In this document: piece after piece, positions 35,343 through 47,269 of the stretch | Layout: every line of letters starts with the position of its first letter | How positions within the stretch are numbered: position 1 is the first letter of the stretch | Origin: Osmia lignaria lignaria | Taxonomy: Eukaryota > Arthropoda > Insecta > Hymenoptera > Megachilidae | Length of the DNA stretch: 64,000 bases | Direction of reading: 5' to 3' | Assembly: GCF_051020975.1 (NCBI RefSeq) | Contig: NC_135038.1 | Location: 6,322,001-6,386,000, forward strand | Notes under the pieces: model-generated | Seen by the model: the letters and a program-made list of their open reading frames with translations, nothing else | Told to the model about the DNA's origin: nothing | Databases searched by the model: none | Made by a program: the position numbers and the translations under genes

Positions 35343-37213
35343 CCTCGTCTCTCTCTCTCTATCCCTCTATCTGTTTTTCATTTTTCTCCATCTTTCGGCC
35401 GTGCTCTTCTTTCACTCTTATTCACCACCCTCCGGTACCTCGTGTTGCCGTCGCGACGCGCCGGGGATTAATTACAAAAAATCCGCCCCGACGCGAATCG
35501 GAAACGTCGTTCCACGAAGGTACGCGGCCGGAAAGAGAGGAGACGAGGGAGCAAACGATATCGGACTCGAAGGGCCCGCAGAACTTTTTCGCCACCCCGT
35601 CAAGAGATGGCCCAATAAACGATCGAAGGGGACAGCTGGGGTTGACGACAGCTGTTCATTCCTACCTTTCCCTCGGGATTCTTATCGTTCGAATTGAAAT
35701 CTAGGGAATTTTGACCGATCGCATCCATAGAGGATGTTCGTAAAAAAAAAATTCAGAGCGATAGAAAATAAACTAATTTAAAATTAAGATTTATATCGAT
35801 ATCGATTTTAAGGGATGACAAGATGCTTCGACAACGAACGCTGCCACGAAATTCAGTTCACATAAGTTCATCCGAGACCGTGAAAGATTGTTCGCCAGAA
35901 AGTCGTGAATCCTGTTTCCCGCAGGAGGGCACGAAACTCGAGATACTTTAGGATCCTTTATTTTTCGGCAATTTCGAGACAAATGGTCGGATGTCTTGAC
36001 GGGCCATTATAATGACATTAGCAAAGCTTCTACATGGCTGGCCTGGACAAGAGCTCGGGCAACGTCTCGGTCTCGGTGGAACTTCATTCATTTTTGCTTT
36101 GACTCACAGAATGTCCCATATTATAAAGGAGCATCGAAATATGAAAGAAAAGGCGAACGATCCTCTGGGTAAAAGTAGAAACATCGAGTTTATCACGATA
36201 AGTTTCGTAATCGAACGATCGAGGAAGAATCGAGGGTAGCGAACGGGTAGAGGATAGAAAGAGTAGTATCTCCGTTAGTTTTTCGTGTCGGCGGCTGGCT
36301 TCTTGACAGTGGAATTGGGAGGAATTAAAAACGAAGTGAAATAAAGCAAAAGGGAGAGGAGAAGCAGGAGACGTGGTTTGCCCGGGTGCTTTGTGATGTT
36401 CCCAGAGACCGCTCCCTCCCACTTGTTTCACCCTTCTCCTCGTCACTTCTCACTCTCTCATTTCTTTTCTCTCTTCCTTCAACCACCGTTTGCGGGTCCA
36501 CCTTTCCAGGGGCGTTCATGCAGCGAGGAACTAATTCGAGTCGAGTGCTAGCAGAGTCGACTCTGACGGACAAAAACTAATCACCCTCGTGCTCGTTCCT
36601 CCTCTTTAACGTCAATTACCATTTCTAATTTCACCTATCGTGAATTAATAGTCGATTCCGAACAGCGAGAGAGCGAAAGGTAGCCAGCCCTGGTCCGGTT
36701 CCTTTTGTGATTCCTGATTTCACGAAGGAGACCTCGCTATCAATATGTAAGACGATCCTAGGACCTTTTGCTCGTTGCTTTTTTAATATATATCGTTGAT
36801 CGACAGTCGTCCTGTCGTTGGATCGAGTGGCACGCGACGAAAAACTCTCATCCTCTTTGGACCGTCTTTCTGTCGCGTCTATCCACTCTCTTCTTTTTAT
36901 TCTTCTTTTTTCCGCAAGACCCGTTCTGTTTTTTCTCATACTTCTCGTAGAGTTTAATCATCAGACTTAGAAGCGTGCATAATATTTTAGAGGGTACGTC
37001 TACCCGGATGAAATTGCCGGCAATTTTCTAATCAGACTAAACAAAGCTAGCCACCCTTTTATAAATTGTCTTCTAGTTCAATTAATTGATGTCCACGCCA
37101 TTATGCATCGTTTGAACGAATAAATACGAGTGTCGTCAGACGGTGACGGATGGCTTGTAAAACGGTGTTCGATAGAGAAACCGAGCTGGAAGGTGAGGGA
37201 GAAGGAGGCTCGC

Positions 37214-37460
37214 GAAGAGGGCCAGTATTAACGATAATTAGACAATTAATTCCTTGTCCCCGGGCCAATGGAGGAGATCGTCGTCGACCGACGACCGAGA
37301 CAGAGCCGACTATAAATTCACCAATTATCACTCTAACGCGTAATTGGGCCGATCTTCTGCTTGGGACTTTGTGGGAAAGCAGTCGACCGCGACATTGGCG
37401 CCAATTTACTGATTGCATTAACAGGCTAATTGGTGCTGCCTGGATGATCATTGCTTCACG
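37214..37460. promoter_or_regulatory. Candidate enhancer: cluster of TAATT homeodomain words
   Basis: ATAATTAG, CAATTAATT, CAATTATC, GTAATTGG and CTAATTGG lie within about 250 bp amid GC-containing sequence. The look is that of conserved insect enhancers. No conservation data are available here. Confidence 0.25.
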
Positions 37461-40400
37461 ATCCGAATCAACTAATCGATCTAACAACTTAATTATTATT
37501 TTTTATATATTCATTAATAAATAATTAGGATGGCCATTAGTAACTGAAGTTTACAAATTTCTTAATTTTTATTTATAATAAAGGACAGACGATAGTTGAG
37601 GGTTTCGGTACAACTTGTCGAGGACCACCGTTCGTTGGAACGCGAATCCTTTTTCAGGACTTTCCAGGAACCCTTTTGCTATCGCCGAAACGTTTCTCCC
37701 CTAAATGCCGTGGATCTTTAAAGATCCTCGGGACGACCAATTGATCGATGCATACCTTCGTTGATTTTGATGATCCTTAAATTCCATCGAGCCTGTCCAA
37801 CGAAAATTGAGAATGCTCCATAGAGTGCAATTCTTTTCAAATCTATTATCTCGATTACTTTAACTTCTTTCACAAAATACGCGATTTAATTATTTATGAA
37901 AAAGCAGTTTTAGAATTCTCTTGTCAGCGAGTCCAATTAGTCGTTGTATCGTAATTGCTTCGCGAGGAAAAGTAATTAGTCGTTAGGAAGACGATATTAA
38001 TGAGACGGTGGCTCGTTCGCCATTCAGGGATTAATGGAACCTTTTAAAAAGAGAATGGAAAATCAGCTGGCAGGTCGGAGAAACAAGGAAATTATCCTGT
38101 TCTCTGATCCCTCGGGTAAGTCGATGCTTAATTCGCTCGATAGAAGATTACTTTTGCGCGGACCAGGAAGAGAGTCTCCGTGAGAATCCCAGGATTATAA
38201 CAAGAATAGTAAGAGAAACTTGACGACTCCGGCTACCAAATTTTCCTTGCTTTTCTCAATCAAAATCTCTACATCATTCGGAAGAAAATAAAATAAACAA
38301 CCGAAGAATCCAACGAGCAAATACCTGAACGATCGTAAACCGTTCTACGTAACCCAGAAGCTGTCTACTGGCGCGGAGGCCTGGACAAAACAAAAGACAG
38401 AGACATCAAGGGAAGGTGAAAAAAAAGTGTAGCCTGTGAAAGAAGAGAAGAGAGAAAAGAGATCGTTTCGGTAGCAAGGCGAACAGTAGCAGTATCCTTT
38501 CAACCCGAGGGAATCAACCACAAACTCTCCCTCCACCGTTCGCAACCCTCTTTTCCCCTCTTTTCGAGCCTCTTCTTAAATTCATCCACAGCTGTAAAAG
38601 CTCTCGCACGGTTGCTTTACGAGTGTGAATAGACGGTCGTCCAATTATGCGGCTTAATTTAAATGGGATAATTGCGTCCAAGGGAGTTTCGCCGTCCGGC
38701 ATATTATGTCTCGCATAGATATTTATCCATGTTTGTGTACACGAGATTGTAGAAGGGTTGTGTGCGTTAGGGGTGTGTTTTACATTACGGGTAATTAGAT
38801 TCTCTCGAAGAAAGGTATAATATTTTTGGATCGTTCAGTTCTCGGTCATTATTACGACAATAAAATAATTTTTTATTTATATAAAATAAAATTTCATCGG
38901 TATTCCAAGTACGAAATCGGGAATTCTTTTTGAAACACTCTGTACCCGAAGAAAACATGTTAAAAATAGAAACTATTGGTTCAAATCTTGCATTTATATG
39001 GGCAGAAGAAACGACCTCAGAGTAGCGTTGAAATTTCATACCTGTTTTATAGTTTTCCCCCGGTGAACTGACGTTTACGAGTGAATCTGAAAGGTGTTTC
39101 AATAGAAAGGTGTCAGTAACACGTAACGGTAGCGGTCAACGCACGAGCCGCAGATTTAAAGTTGGCCATTGCCTTTTTTTCCTTTCAGCTCCTCTTCTCG
39201 AAGCGTAGGAGGCATCTCTCAGTTCCTATCTTTTCTTCGTTTTTTGTCCTGAAAATCCAATGTCAGGAATTGAATTTTCATGCTATCGTTCTGTGATATA
39301 ATAGATATCATTGAACAGCCCATTTTTAATTTGTTCCTTTTATATAAAAATGATTATTTGTCATACAACAGGAGGATCTGTAGTTTCAAGGAAGAATTAA
39401 AAGAGTCTCCAAAGGGGTGATCAGGAAGTATCACTGTTCCTGGAGAAGGTTTTCATTGAATAGAGGAAAGAACGATCATTCTATCGGGTGACGTTAATTC
39501 CATGTGCAACGACCGAGGGGGAAATTAAGCAGAGTCATATTCGCAATTAGAACGAGGCCTAAGTTCGCTCGTTTGCGGATTGTGCCGTGTAATCTCGCGT
39601 GGCCCTTCTTCCTGTCCCTCCTTGGTCCAGGGATTCCCCTTTTCTCGTGACTCGCGATTTTTCTCCTCGAGACGATCGTTAATCGAGTTATCACCGATAC
39701 CCTGCGTTCCTCAAATAATTCCGGAAAAGGTGAATTAAAATGTTTTCCAGTAATTAGAAAGCGAATCGATTCTATTGAAGTGGAAAAACTATCGATCTTC
39801 CATCGAAAGAAATTTCGAAACTTCGTTCTCCAGGAAAGAAATAATCTCCGATTTTCTTTCGAAGGTTCGTTGTCTTCGGTACAAATAAAAACAAATAAAT
39901 TATCCATCGGTTCGATGTGAAACTCAAGTTCATCGACCAGAGGTATCGTGAGACACAACAATGAAATTTCTTGCAGGATTTCTAGAAACTTTCTCGTATC
40001 ATTCAAAAATGGATAGGATGCGAGGATTCATTGATCGATCGATGATATTCTTAGTTGAACATCGGGAACGGTACACTCCTCTCGACCCCGAGTCCGTTGA
40101 CTTCTGTCGTCTTTCCGGCCTCCAGGAAAGCCGACGACTTTGAACTCTAACGCGCCAGGAAAATTCCATTTCCCTCTATGGAAAATCTACTCGTCGAATC
40201 GCGGTGCTGTAATTAGCACCGGTGTATATGGGAATAGGAAAGGGTGCAAGGAAGTCGAAGATCGACGCAACGATATACGCGTAGACTGTTTCCTTAACCA
40301 ACGAACCTCAACATTTATCATTCGCATTTCTGAAACGATAGAAACAATAAATAGTCTAAATTATTTCGTGCGCATTCGTTCGATATCGAAGTAAATATAA

Positions 40401-42259
40401 GGCATGGAAATAATTACAAGCGAACCGTGTCGCATCGTGAGACAAGTTTGACGGTGAAATTAAGCTGGGACGTTTAACGAGCATTCGCACGGTTCATGGG
40501 AGACGAAATGAGCTGAAAACGGTCCGAAATAAAATTAGGATGCCGCACGCGGTTCCGAGCGGTTGTCTCCAGGTAGACATTGACTTTGCCCCCGCGCATT
40601 CCTCGTCCTTTTGCGGCAACTGGAATTGGAACTAAAATTCTGAAAGGAATCGCGTCGAGACAGGCTTTTAAGTAATCCCAAACGAGAGAAGTATTCTAAA
40701 GAAGGCGGAGGGGGTGTAAAAAAAAAACCATCGGACGCGTTTTAGGCGGATAAATGGCCGTGAACGTTTCAGAGATTCGTCTTTGCAATTGCGTTTCTTC
40801 GACCAAAAAGCCTCGATCGGCTGTGTGAAAGAAGCCGCTTTGATCGAATCTGTTGACGTAATTTTGTGAAACCAGATGTGTTTCATTGTCCGACGATTCT
40901 TTTTCAAATGTATTTTAATGTTCTGTTGTTTAAAATTCAAGGATCTAGATAGTAATGGGCGCTTTTAAGCCTTTGGGGGCGCGGATCACGAATGAAGGCA
41001 GCAAGGTGGAAAATTTCAAGCGAATAATAAAATGAATAATTGTAATTATATCCTTTCCACGTCGAAGAAATCACGTATCTCCATTAACCGGTCGATTAGC
41101 CATCAGAATTCAAAACAGCATCCGTGTGGCTGTCCGTTTCACGAACAGAGGCATTCGAAGTCTGTTGCAAAAAGCATCACTCCAAAACGTCCGTTCCAAA
41201 ATGTTTACCAAAAACGAGCAAGCTGGACCTGTCTCTCCCCCTTCAACCCCCTGTACCGGTACCCAACCCCTTTTGAAACATTCAAGCTCCTTCAGAAACG
41301 ATGAAACCCTGGAAGCAGAGGCGTGCGATGAAAAAAAAAAAGGAGGAGAACCGGGATTCAGTAACCCTGTGAAGTTGTAGAGGGGCAAGAGGGGAGGGTA
41401 CAGGGTACAGAAAGACGGCGATGGCGGCTATCGAGGGCTGGAGGGAGCTGAAAGTCAACCCTCGGGCGGGGTTGTTCGAGGAACACTGGTCTATCTGGCC
41501 TCTGGAGACCGAAAGCAGGCTCCTGTCTGCCTCCTTTTCGTACCTTCCCTCTTTTGTCCACCTTCGTACCCGCTTCCTCCGGCTTGCCTTCCACCTCCTG
41601 GAGGGGATCAACATTTTTTCAGACTTGCGCCTGCGATGGGTGGAAACCAGGCTGCTCCGTTCTCGACCAATCGAGGCGAAACTGTCGGTTACGCCTCTGA
41701 GTGCGCCGACCGAGGCTGCCTTCCTCATCGACCTCTTCGCGGTCGGTCCTCTCTCGTTCCTTCCCTCTTCGTCTATCCTCTGAACCCTTTTATTCTCCCT
41801 CTCTCGTCCGCCACCACTGTCCTCGTTCCTTCCACTTGCTGTGAGAGACTGCCTCGTTCCTCCTCCGTCGCTGTTTTCCCCTCTCGCTTCAGCATTCACC
41901 TTGATGATGCTTCTTTCTTTCTTTTTCTACGACTTCTTCGATAGCTACTCCGAGGATTCTTGTCTATCGTTCACTCACCGATTGCATTTTCCTTTCTTTC
42001 CATCGATAGACACACGCTTTGCGTCTTTCTTCTATTTTGTTCATTCTCTCTTCGTTTGATCAGGATGATAGTAAATCTACTATCGTTTGATGCGACGCCG
42101 TTTCTCCTGTTTCTCTTTCGATCGGCACTGTTTTTCTTTCGAATGAGTCTTGGAATTCCGTTTGCTCTTCTTTCATCTCAAAAGAATCATTTCTACGGTA
42201 ATAGTGTTTTATTTAGAAAATGATATTAATATGAAAGTTGAAGACTGAATTAAAATTGT

Positions 42260-42279
42260 GACTCTCTCCATGGTCCGTC
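42260..42279 (+). repeat. Dispersed core, copy 7 (18/20)
   Basis: GACTCTCTCCATGGTCCGTC, two mismatches. The left flank AATTAAAATTGTG is shared with copy 5 at 24296. Confidence 0.8.
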
Positions 42280-43687
42280 ATCCAAGGGTGAACCCTTTTG
42301 GCCCGACGCTTTCCATCGCCAATTACAAACGTGTATCGGTACCGATGTGTAGTCTGAGGAATTAAAATGGATAACTGTTGCCATCCACATGAACTCTTAC
42401 GCTCCATTTATAGACGTCATCGGTATAGAATTAATCATCCTCAAATATCTACATCAGTTTCCGAAACTAGCCGCAGTTAAACCCGGGGATCGGGTTGCAG
42501 TTGCATAGTTGCGGCTGCCACGGGTAGCAACGACCCTCCCTCTACCCCGTAGGTAGAAGGGGAAAGGTTTTCATGATGGCAGTGAGGTGCGCATGGCCGC
42601 TTTTCGTTTGGTAGACCTTGCAACGGAGCATTTCCTCCGAAGGACCAACCCCTTCTTCGAGGGGGTGCGGCCACCCTGCCGTGGGCCAAGACGTAAGTTT
42701 ATCGGTCGCAACACCACCCCCTCTTTGGCCGCGGCACGGAGAGTTCGAGGCACGAAAGCCACGGAAACGAGTTTTAATTAATCACGAGTCCTCTGGTCCT
42801 TGTACCATCTGCGAAGGATCCTCTCGCGAGCGACACCGCGAGACCGCGACAAAAACGAATCCTTCCAACGAGCACCGAATCTATGGCCCCGTTTTTCTCG
42901 CCACGGTTTTCCTCTCGAGATCGCAACGCGTCAGACACCCCCTGAAACACGATATCTCGCGGCTTTTCGCGTTCCAGAAGAATTGCGTGTTCCTAACGCG
43001 ACTTCCTTGCCTTTTTTCCTCTTCTTTCTTCCATTATGAGATGGAAGGTGTTTAATACGCTTGATCGATGGTGACGCAATTTTAATTTTTTTAAATTCTT
43101 CTAATTCTATTTTGGTACACTTAACACTATTTGAGTCTTTGCATCTTTCGACCTTCGATAAAACTGACGAAACATTAGAAATCTTTTATAGTTTGAAAAT
43201 TATTGATACACGATTTGTTTTTTGAATAACGCTTCAGCTCGTCGAATCGTCGAAATCTTTCGCAAAAGGGAAATGATAAATGTGTCGGACGAGATCGTTT
43301 AGCACCTAGAAAAGAGTACACCCCTCCAACTTTCATTTCTCCCATTCCAAACGTCATATCCGCGAGCGCGGTTTAATGGGGACGGTCATAAACAAAATTC
43401 ATCCCCTGGCAAGCTTTAAAACGGCGAGCACGTCGGAGTGCAGCAACAGTGGTAACAAAAAAGTTCAGCTCCATTTTCCTCTGACGGCAGAGAGGAGAGG
43501 AGAATGGAAGCTGTGAACCTCCGAGATACCTAGAGGGATGTTGTAACGAGGTGCGCATGTTCCCCGGGGTGGGTGCACGCCCTCTCGTGCAATTTCATTT
43601 TCTAAATGAGCAACCCAACCCTCCGAGAGGAATGGGGTGTGTACCGGTCTCAACGGCAGCGCTTGCAATCGAAATTGCATATCCATT

Positions 43688-43702
43688 TAATTAATTATGC
43701 AT
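43688..43702. promoter_or_regulatory. Candidate homeodomain/POU composite site
   Basis: TAATTAATTATGCAT joins two overlapping TAATTA-type words to an octamer-like ATGCAT. Nearby upstream is CAATCGAAATTGCATATCC. It lies about 4 kb upstream of the gene 2 CpG block. Confidence 0.25.
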
Positions 43703-45443
43703 GAGACTCGTAGCAACCGGGGCTGCAAATCAGCGTTATCAACGGTACGTAGCTTCGGGGATGTGGAAAAAATTCGTGGGTGTGCGTGTGCTCTGTTCGA
43801 ATGATACCATCGCGAAATAAATACAGAAAGTAACATAATAATTGAAATCATGTTGCAGTAAATTTTATTATTTGGCACGAACAAGCCCGATGCATTCAGG
43901 AATATTTTGTCGCACTGAATGTTAATTAATAATTATCGCTCGTGTCAAAGTAATGTTCGTTAAATGAAACGTTCTTTTGCTAGTTCTTCATCCGAAGGAC
44001 CTTAATACCTTGCAATTTTGTATAACTATCAAGATGAAAAAAAAAAAGGCACTTACCCGTTTTTTTCTAGAAATAGGCAAGGTGTTAAAGGGTCCTTGGG
44101 TGGAAAAGTTCAACGTAGTCTAACCCTGACCTGAGTCAATGGTAGGCAGGAGGTCGTCTATTTCCCTTCCAAGATGGCGAGTCCTTTTGGAGGATCAGGT
44201 TCGAAGGCTGCTTCGATCTTTGGTACTCGTCCGGTTCTCCTCGTCTCTCTTTCTCTCGTTCAGATTCGTTTCTCATTAATCTCCGTCTCCACCCTTTTGC
44301 TCTGTTTCAAGATTTCTTGTTACTTGCCCGGCCGCCTCCTTTGTCCCCTACCTCTCTGCCTTCGTTCCTGGCAACATGGCCGACCAACGAGCACCATTCG
44401 GACGATTCGTGCCGGGATTTTTCAAATTTCGCCCGGCTCGTCCGGTCGATTGGTCGGTGAAAACCGGCGTCGGAAGATGGCCGCTATCCTGGACCAGCAC
44501 GACGTACGATCGATGCGATGCTTTCTAGCCTTTCCAGCCAATTTTTTCCGTCTGGAATTCGTGGGAAGAATGCGAATCTCTTGCAGAGTCTCCTCTGTCG
44601 GATCTCTCTCGATTTTTATTGAATTTATTAGGGGATGGTGAAATGGTACCCGAGGGAGGATAAAAAAATTATTAAGATTGAGAATAATTAATTGGATAGA
44701 TCCTAAAGCGTTCGAAATTCAAAGTAAATTTACCATTTCCAATCAAGCTGATGGAACCTTCCAAGTTTCAGTATTTGTCCAATTAAGGCAACCCTATCCT
44801 ATTGATTTCCCAAGTGTGATCCACAATTTTTGTCCAGAGTATAGTTTAAAATTATGCCAGTGTACCAGAAGCTTTATGAATAAAGAGAAGAAAGGTTTAT
44901 ACCCCAAGTTCCAGGAAACCTTTCAAGATTCCTGCTTTGATTCTTCGAATCGAGCTCCGGGTTCGAAGGAGAGCTTGATCCATCCGGAAGATCCCGGAAT
45001 AAGCTTCCAGGCTGGTAATGGTCGTAAAACGTGGTACGGGGTCAACGATACACAGGGAAAAAGAACAGGTGTCGAAAAAATGGTCTGTCTGGTGTAAGGC
45101 AGAGGGGCTAGACGTGGTGGCAGCCGGGTCTGTCGGTCTCTCGGTCGTTCTCGTAGCTGAGCCAGAGAAGCGAAAACAAAAAACCGCCCCTCTCCTTTCT
45201 TCGAGGATGGCCTTGAACTTCGAGGGAGTCTCTCTCGTTGGCCGAAAAACCGTGTCGCAGTTTTTCCTTTGGCCAGCTACGACGCCGCCGGCAGCTCTAC
45301 GAGCACGAATCACCGGGCGAAACGGCTCTTCTTACAGGCTACTTGTTAGGTAGCTCAGAAGGTGGGACAAACTCTCCCCTTCGAACCTAACCCCGGGCCA
45401 CCCCCTTCTAACGCCTTTCTTCCACTTCGTCCCCCGGCTTGGC

Positions 45444-45465
45444 GATAAGATTTGTGGTTATAGCT
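45444..45465 (+). repeat. GATAAGATTTGTGGTTATAG repeat, copy 1
   Basis: 22-bp word identical to 46347-46368. Both follow TTGG(C/G) and precede a T-rich stretch ending in a G-rich run. Here the upstream side is CCCCCGG and the downstream side CGGGGGTCG. Confidence 0.75.
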
Positions 45466-46335
45466 TGTTTTTCGAGCATACCGCGGGGGTCGAACACCAG
45501 CGAGCTTCTCCTAGGTCCATTCCATGGGACGAAAGAAACCAGGAAGCCGGGGTAAACAGAGGGTGAACGAGAACCCTCAAGGTCGATCTATCCCTATGTT
45601 GAAAGTAGGTGATTTCGTTGAATTTCTTCGGGCTGATGCTCTGTTTCTCTGCACGAATTCAATCACCTGTCTTTAATTTATCAACTCCAAGGTCGATGTA
45701 TTTCGTATTGAAACGCTTTGTCTAGGGAACCATTCAAACGAGCGATTCGATTGCGTTTCTGCAGGTTTTGTTCAGGTAATTTTTCTCTATATGAATTGTT
45801 TCTGCTTCAAGGATTAATTGTGGTTTATATGATTTAGAGTGGAGCGGGTGTTAATAAATTCGATTTATCAAGGTTTCAAAGGATTTGAATTTAGCAATAA
45901 AATGGAGAGGATACGATGCAGACTGCGGTATGTTTGGATCATGTGCATATTATGTTGCAATTTCTCGCGAGATTAATTTACCCAGGCATGATGTAATCCG
46001 CGTGCCGGTGATATTAACGTCACGCAAAATATTTCACTTCAGACTCGTTACAACATTTCATCCACCTTCCTGTCAATCATTAGCAAACGCGGCAGCGATT
46101 CAACCGTTAATCATTAGTAACGTCTGTTGCATCCTTCGTACAGGTACTTTCAATCCTCGCGATTTTTCAAATACGCTAAATTTTGAAGATTCCTTTTTAT
46201 TTCGAGCTCAAAACATCATTGAATTTACATCAGAACTGACCTAGAAGACGTTAGTTTAGAACGTCGAAGAAAGTAGAACAGTTTGAGTCCAGTGACCTCG
46301 GAACCGTGACCATCAACCCCCGTTTTGGTCCGCTT

Positions 46336-46400
46336 CCACCCTTGGGGATAAGATTTGTGGTTATAGCTCTTTTCTGGACCACGCCATAGGGGTGGAGGAT
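46336..46400 (+). repeat. GATAAGATTTGTGGTTATAG repeat, copy 2, bracketed by CCACCC/GGGGTGG
   Basis: CCACCCTTGGG at the left and CATAGGGGTGG at the right bracket the 22-bp word shared with 45444-45465. The ends are short inverted repeats. Positions 133-168 (CCACCCTTGGGGGG...GGGGGTGG) look like a third, diverged or shortened member. Confidence 0.65.
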
Positions 46401-47269
46401 GTTGCTTCCTGGTAGATATCTTTTTGCCAATGAAGAACCATGCGAAAAGATGTTCTAAAGAAGTGAAAATCACGAGTGCGAATGTCTTGAAAGATCCCAG
46501 GATGTTATTGCTTGGATAGGTGTCTGCTTGTGCATAATTTGATGAATGTCAAACAGGAGACAAATAAGGGGAGATTGGTTCAAGAGATACTTCTTTGTAC
46601 GCGTTCACCGACCCCTCGTCTCGTTGGGGTGACTTTTTATCCTAGGGACTGTTTTTTCCCTTACCACGAAGAAATTCCCCAGGAATTCGTGGACCGTTTC
46701 AGGGGCGGCTTTTTGCATGATGCCTCGTGATGCTCGTGACCTTTTCCAACCTATTCCTTGGTGTCCCAGCGTAAAATTAAGTTGTTGAAGGTCAGGGTTT
46801 GAACTGGCGTTCTCCATTCAACACTGTCCCCCCTTCGTTACTTTCGTTGAAAAAATATGCTTTCTGGTCGTAATGTTCTCTGACGCATTTATCTAATTTC
46901 CTATAAAAATCTACACTTTGTATTTTCATTAATTTGCATGAAGAATAATTAATTAATTAAATTTTGAGTTCGTGGTTGGCTATCATTTTTATGACCAGGG
47001 TGTTTTTGATAATATTAGCCAGAATCTGTTCACTCAAAATAAGAAATAATAATTTTAAAAATTTAATAAATAATCAAATCACGTAACAAATTATAGATAA
47101 TATTAATCTTTTTCCAATCTAAGTACATTCAATGTTGAGCAATATTTTTCTATACACAATTTCGCAAATCCTTGTAATAATCAGTAAAAACAATAATAAT
47201 ATATTTGATAATAAGAGATACAAGAAGGGAGGCATTAGAAAAGAGAAGGGGTTAATAAGAGAGAGAGAA

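Larger units (their letters stand above)
31751..47269. other. Long region without a supported gene between the two genes
   Basis: No splice-consistent coding sequence is recognised on either strand. The longest open frame (41282-41899, minus) is Arg/Ser-rich, overlaps open frames on the other strand in a GC-rich patch, and has no family features. Contents are repeats (32584, 42260, 45444, 46336), a polypyrimidine/(TTC)n tract at about 35.2-35.4 kb, GC-rich patches at about 41.4-41.9 and 42.5-42.75 kb, TAATT-type word clusters at about 37.2-37.5 and 43.69 kb, and ATGGCCGC words at 35093, 42593 and 44477. Small or poorly conserved genes, or noncoding transcripts, cannot be excluded. Confidence 0.55.

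Noticed and set aside
35055..35697. Overlapping Ser- and Leu-rich open frames
   Set aside because: Artefacts of the polypyrimidine/(TTC)n tract.
41282..41899. 205-codon open frame on the minus strand
   Set aside because: It is Arg/Ser/Glu-rich, lies in a GC-rich CpG patch where stops are rare, overlaps long frames on the + strand, and shows no motif or splice support.
44174..44641. 155-codon open frame on the + strand starting MASPFGG
   Set aside because: Low-information composition. Its ATG belongs to an AAGATGGCG-type regulatory word rather than a convincing start, and no family is recognised.
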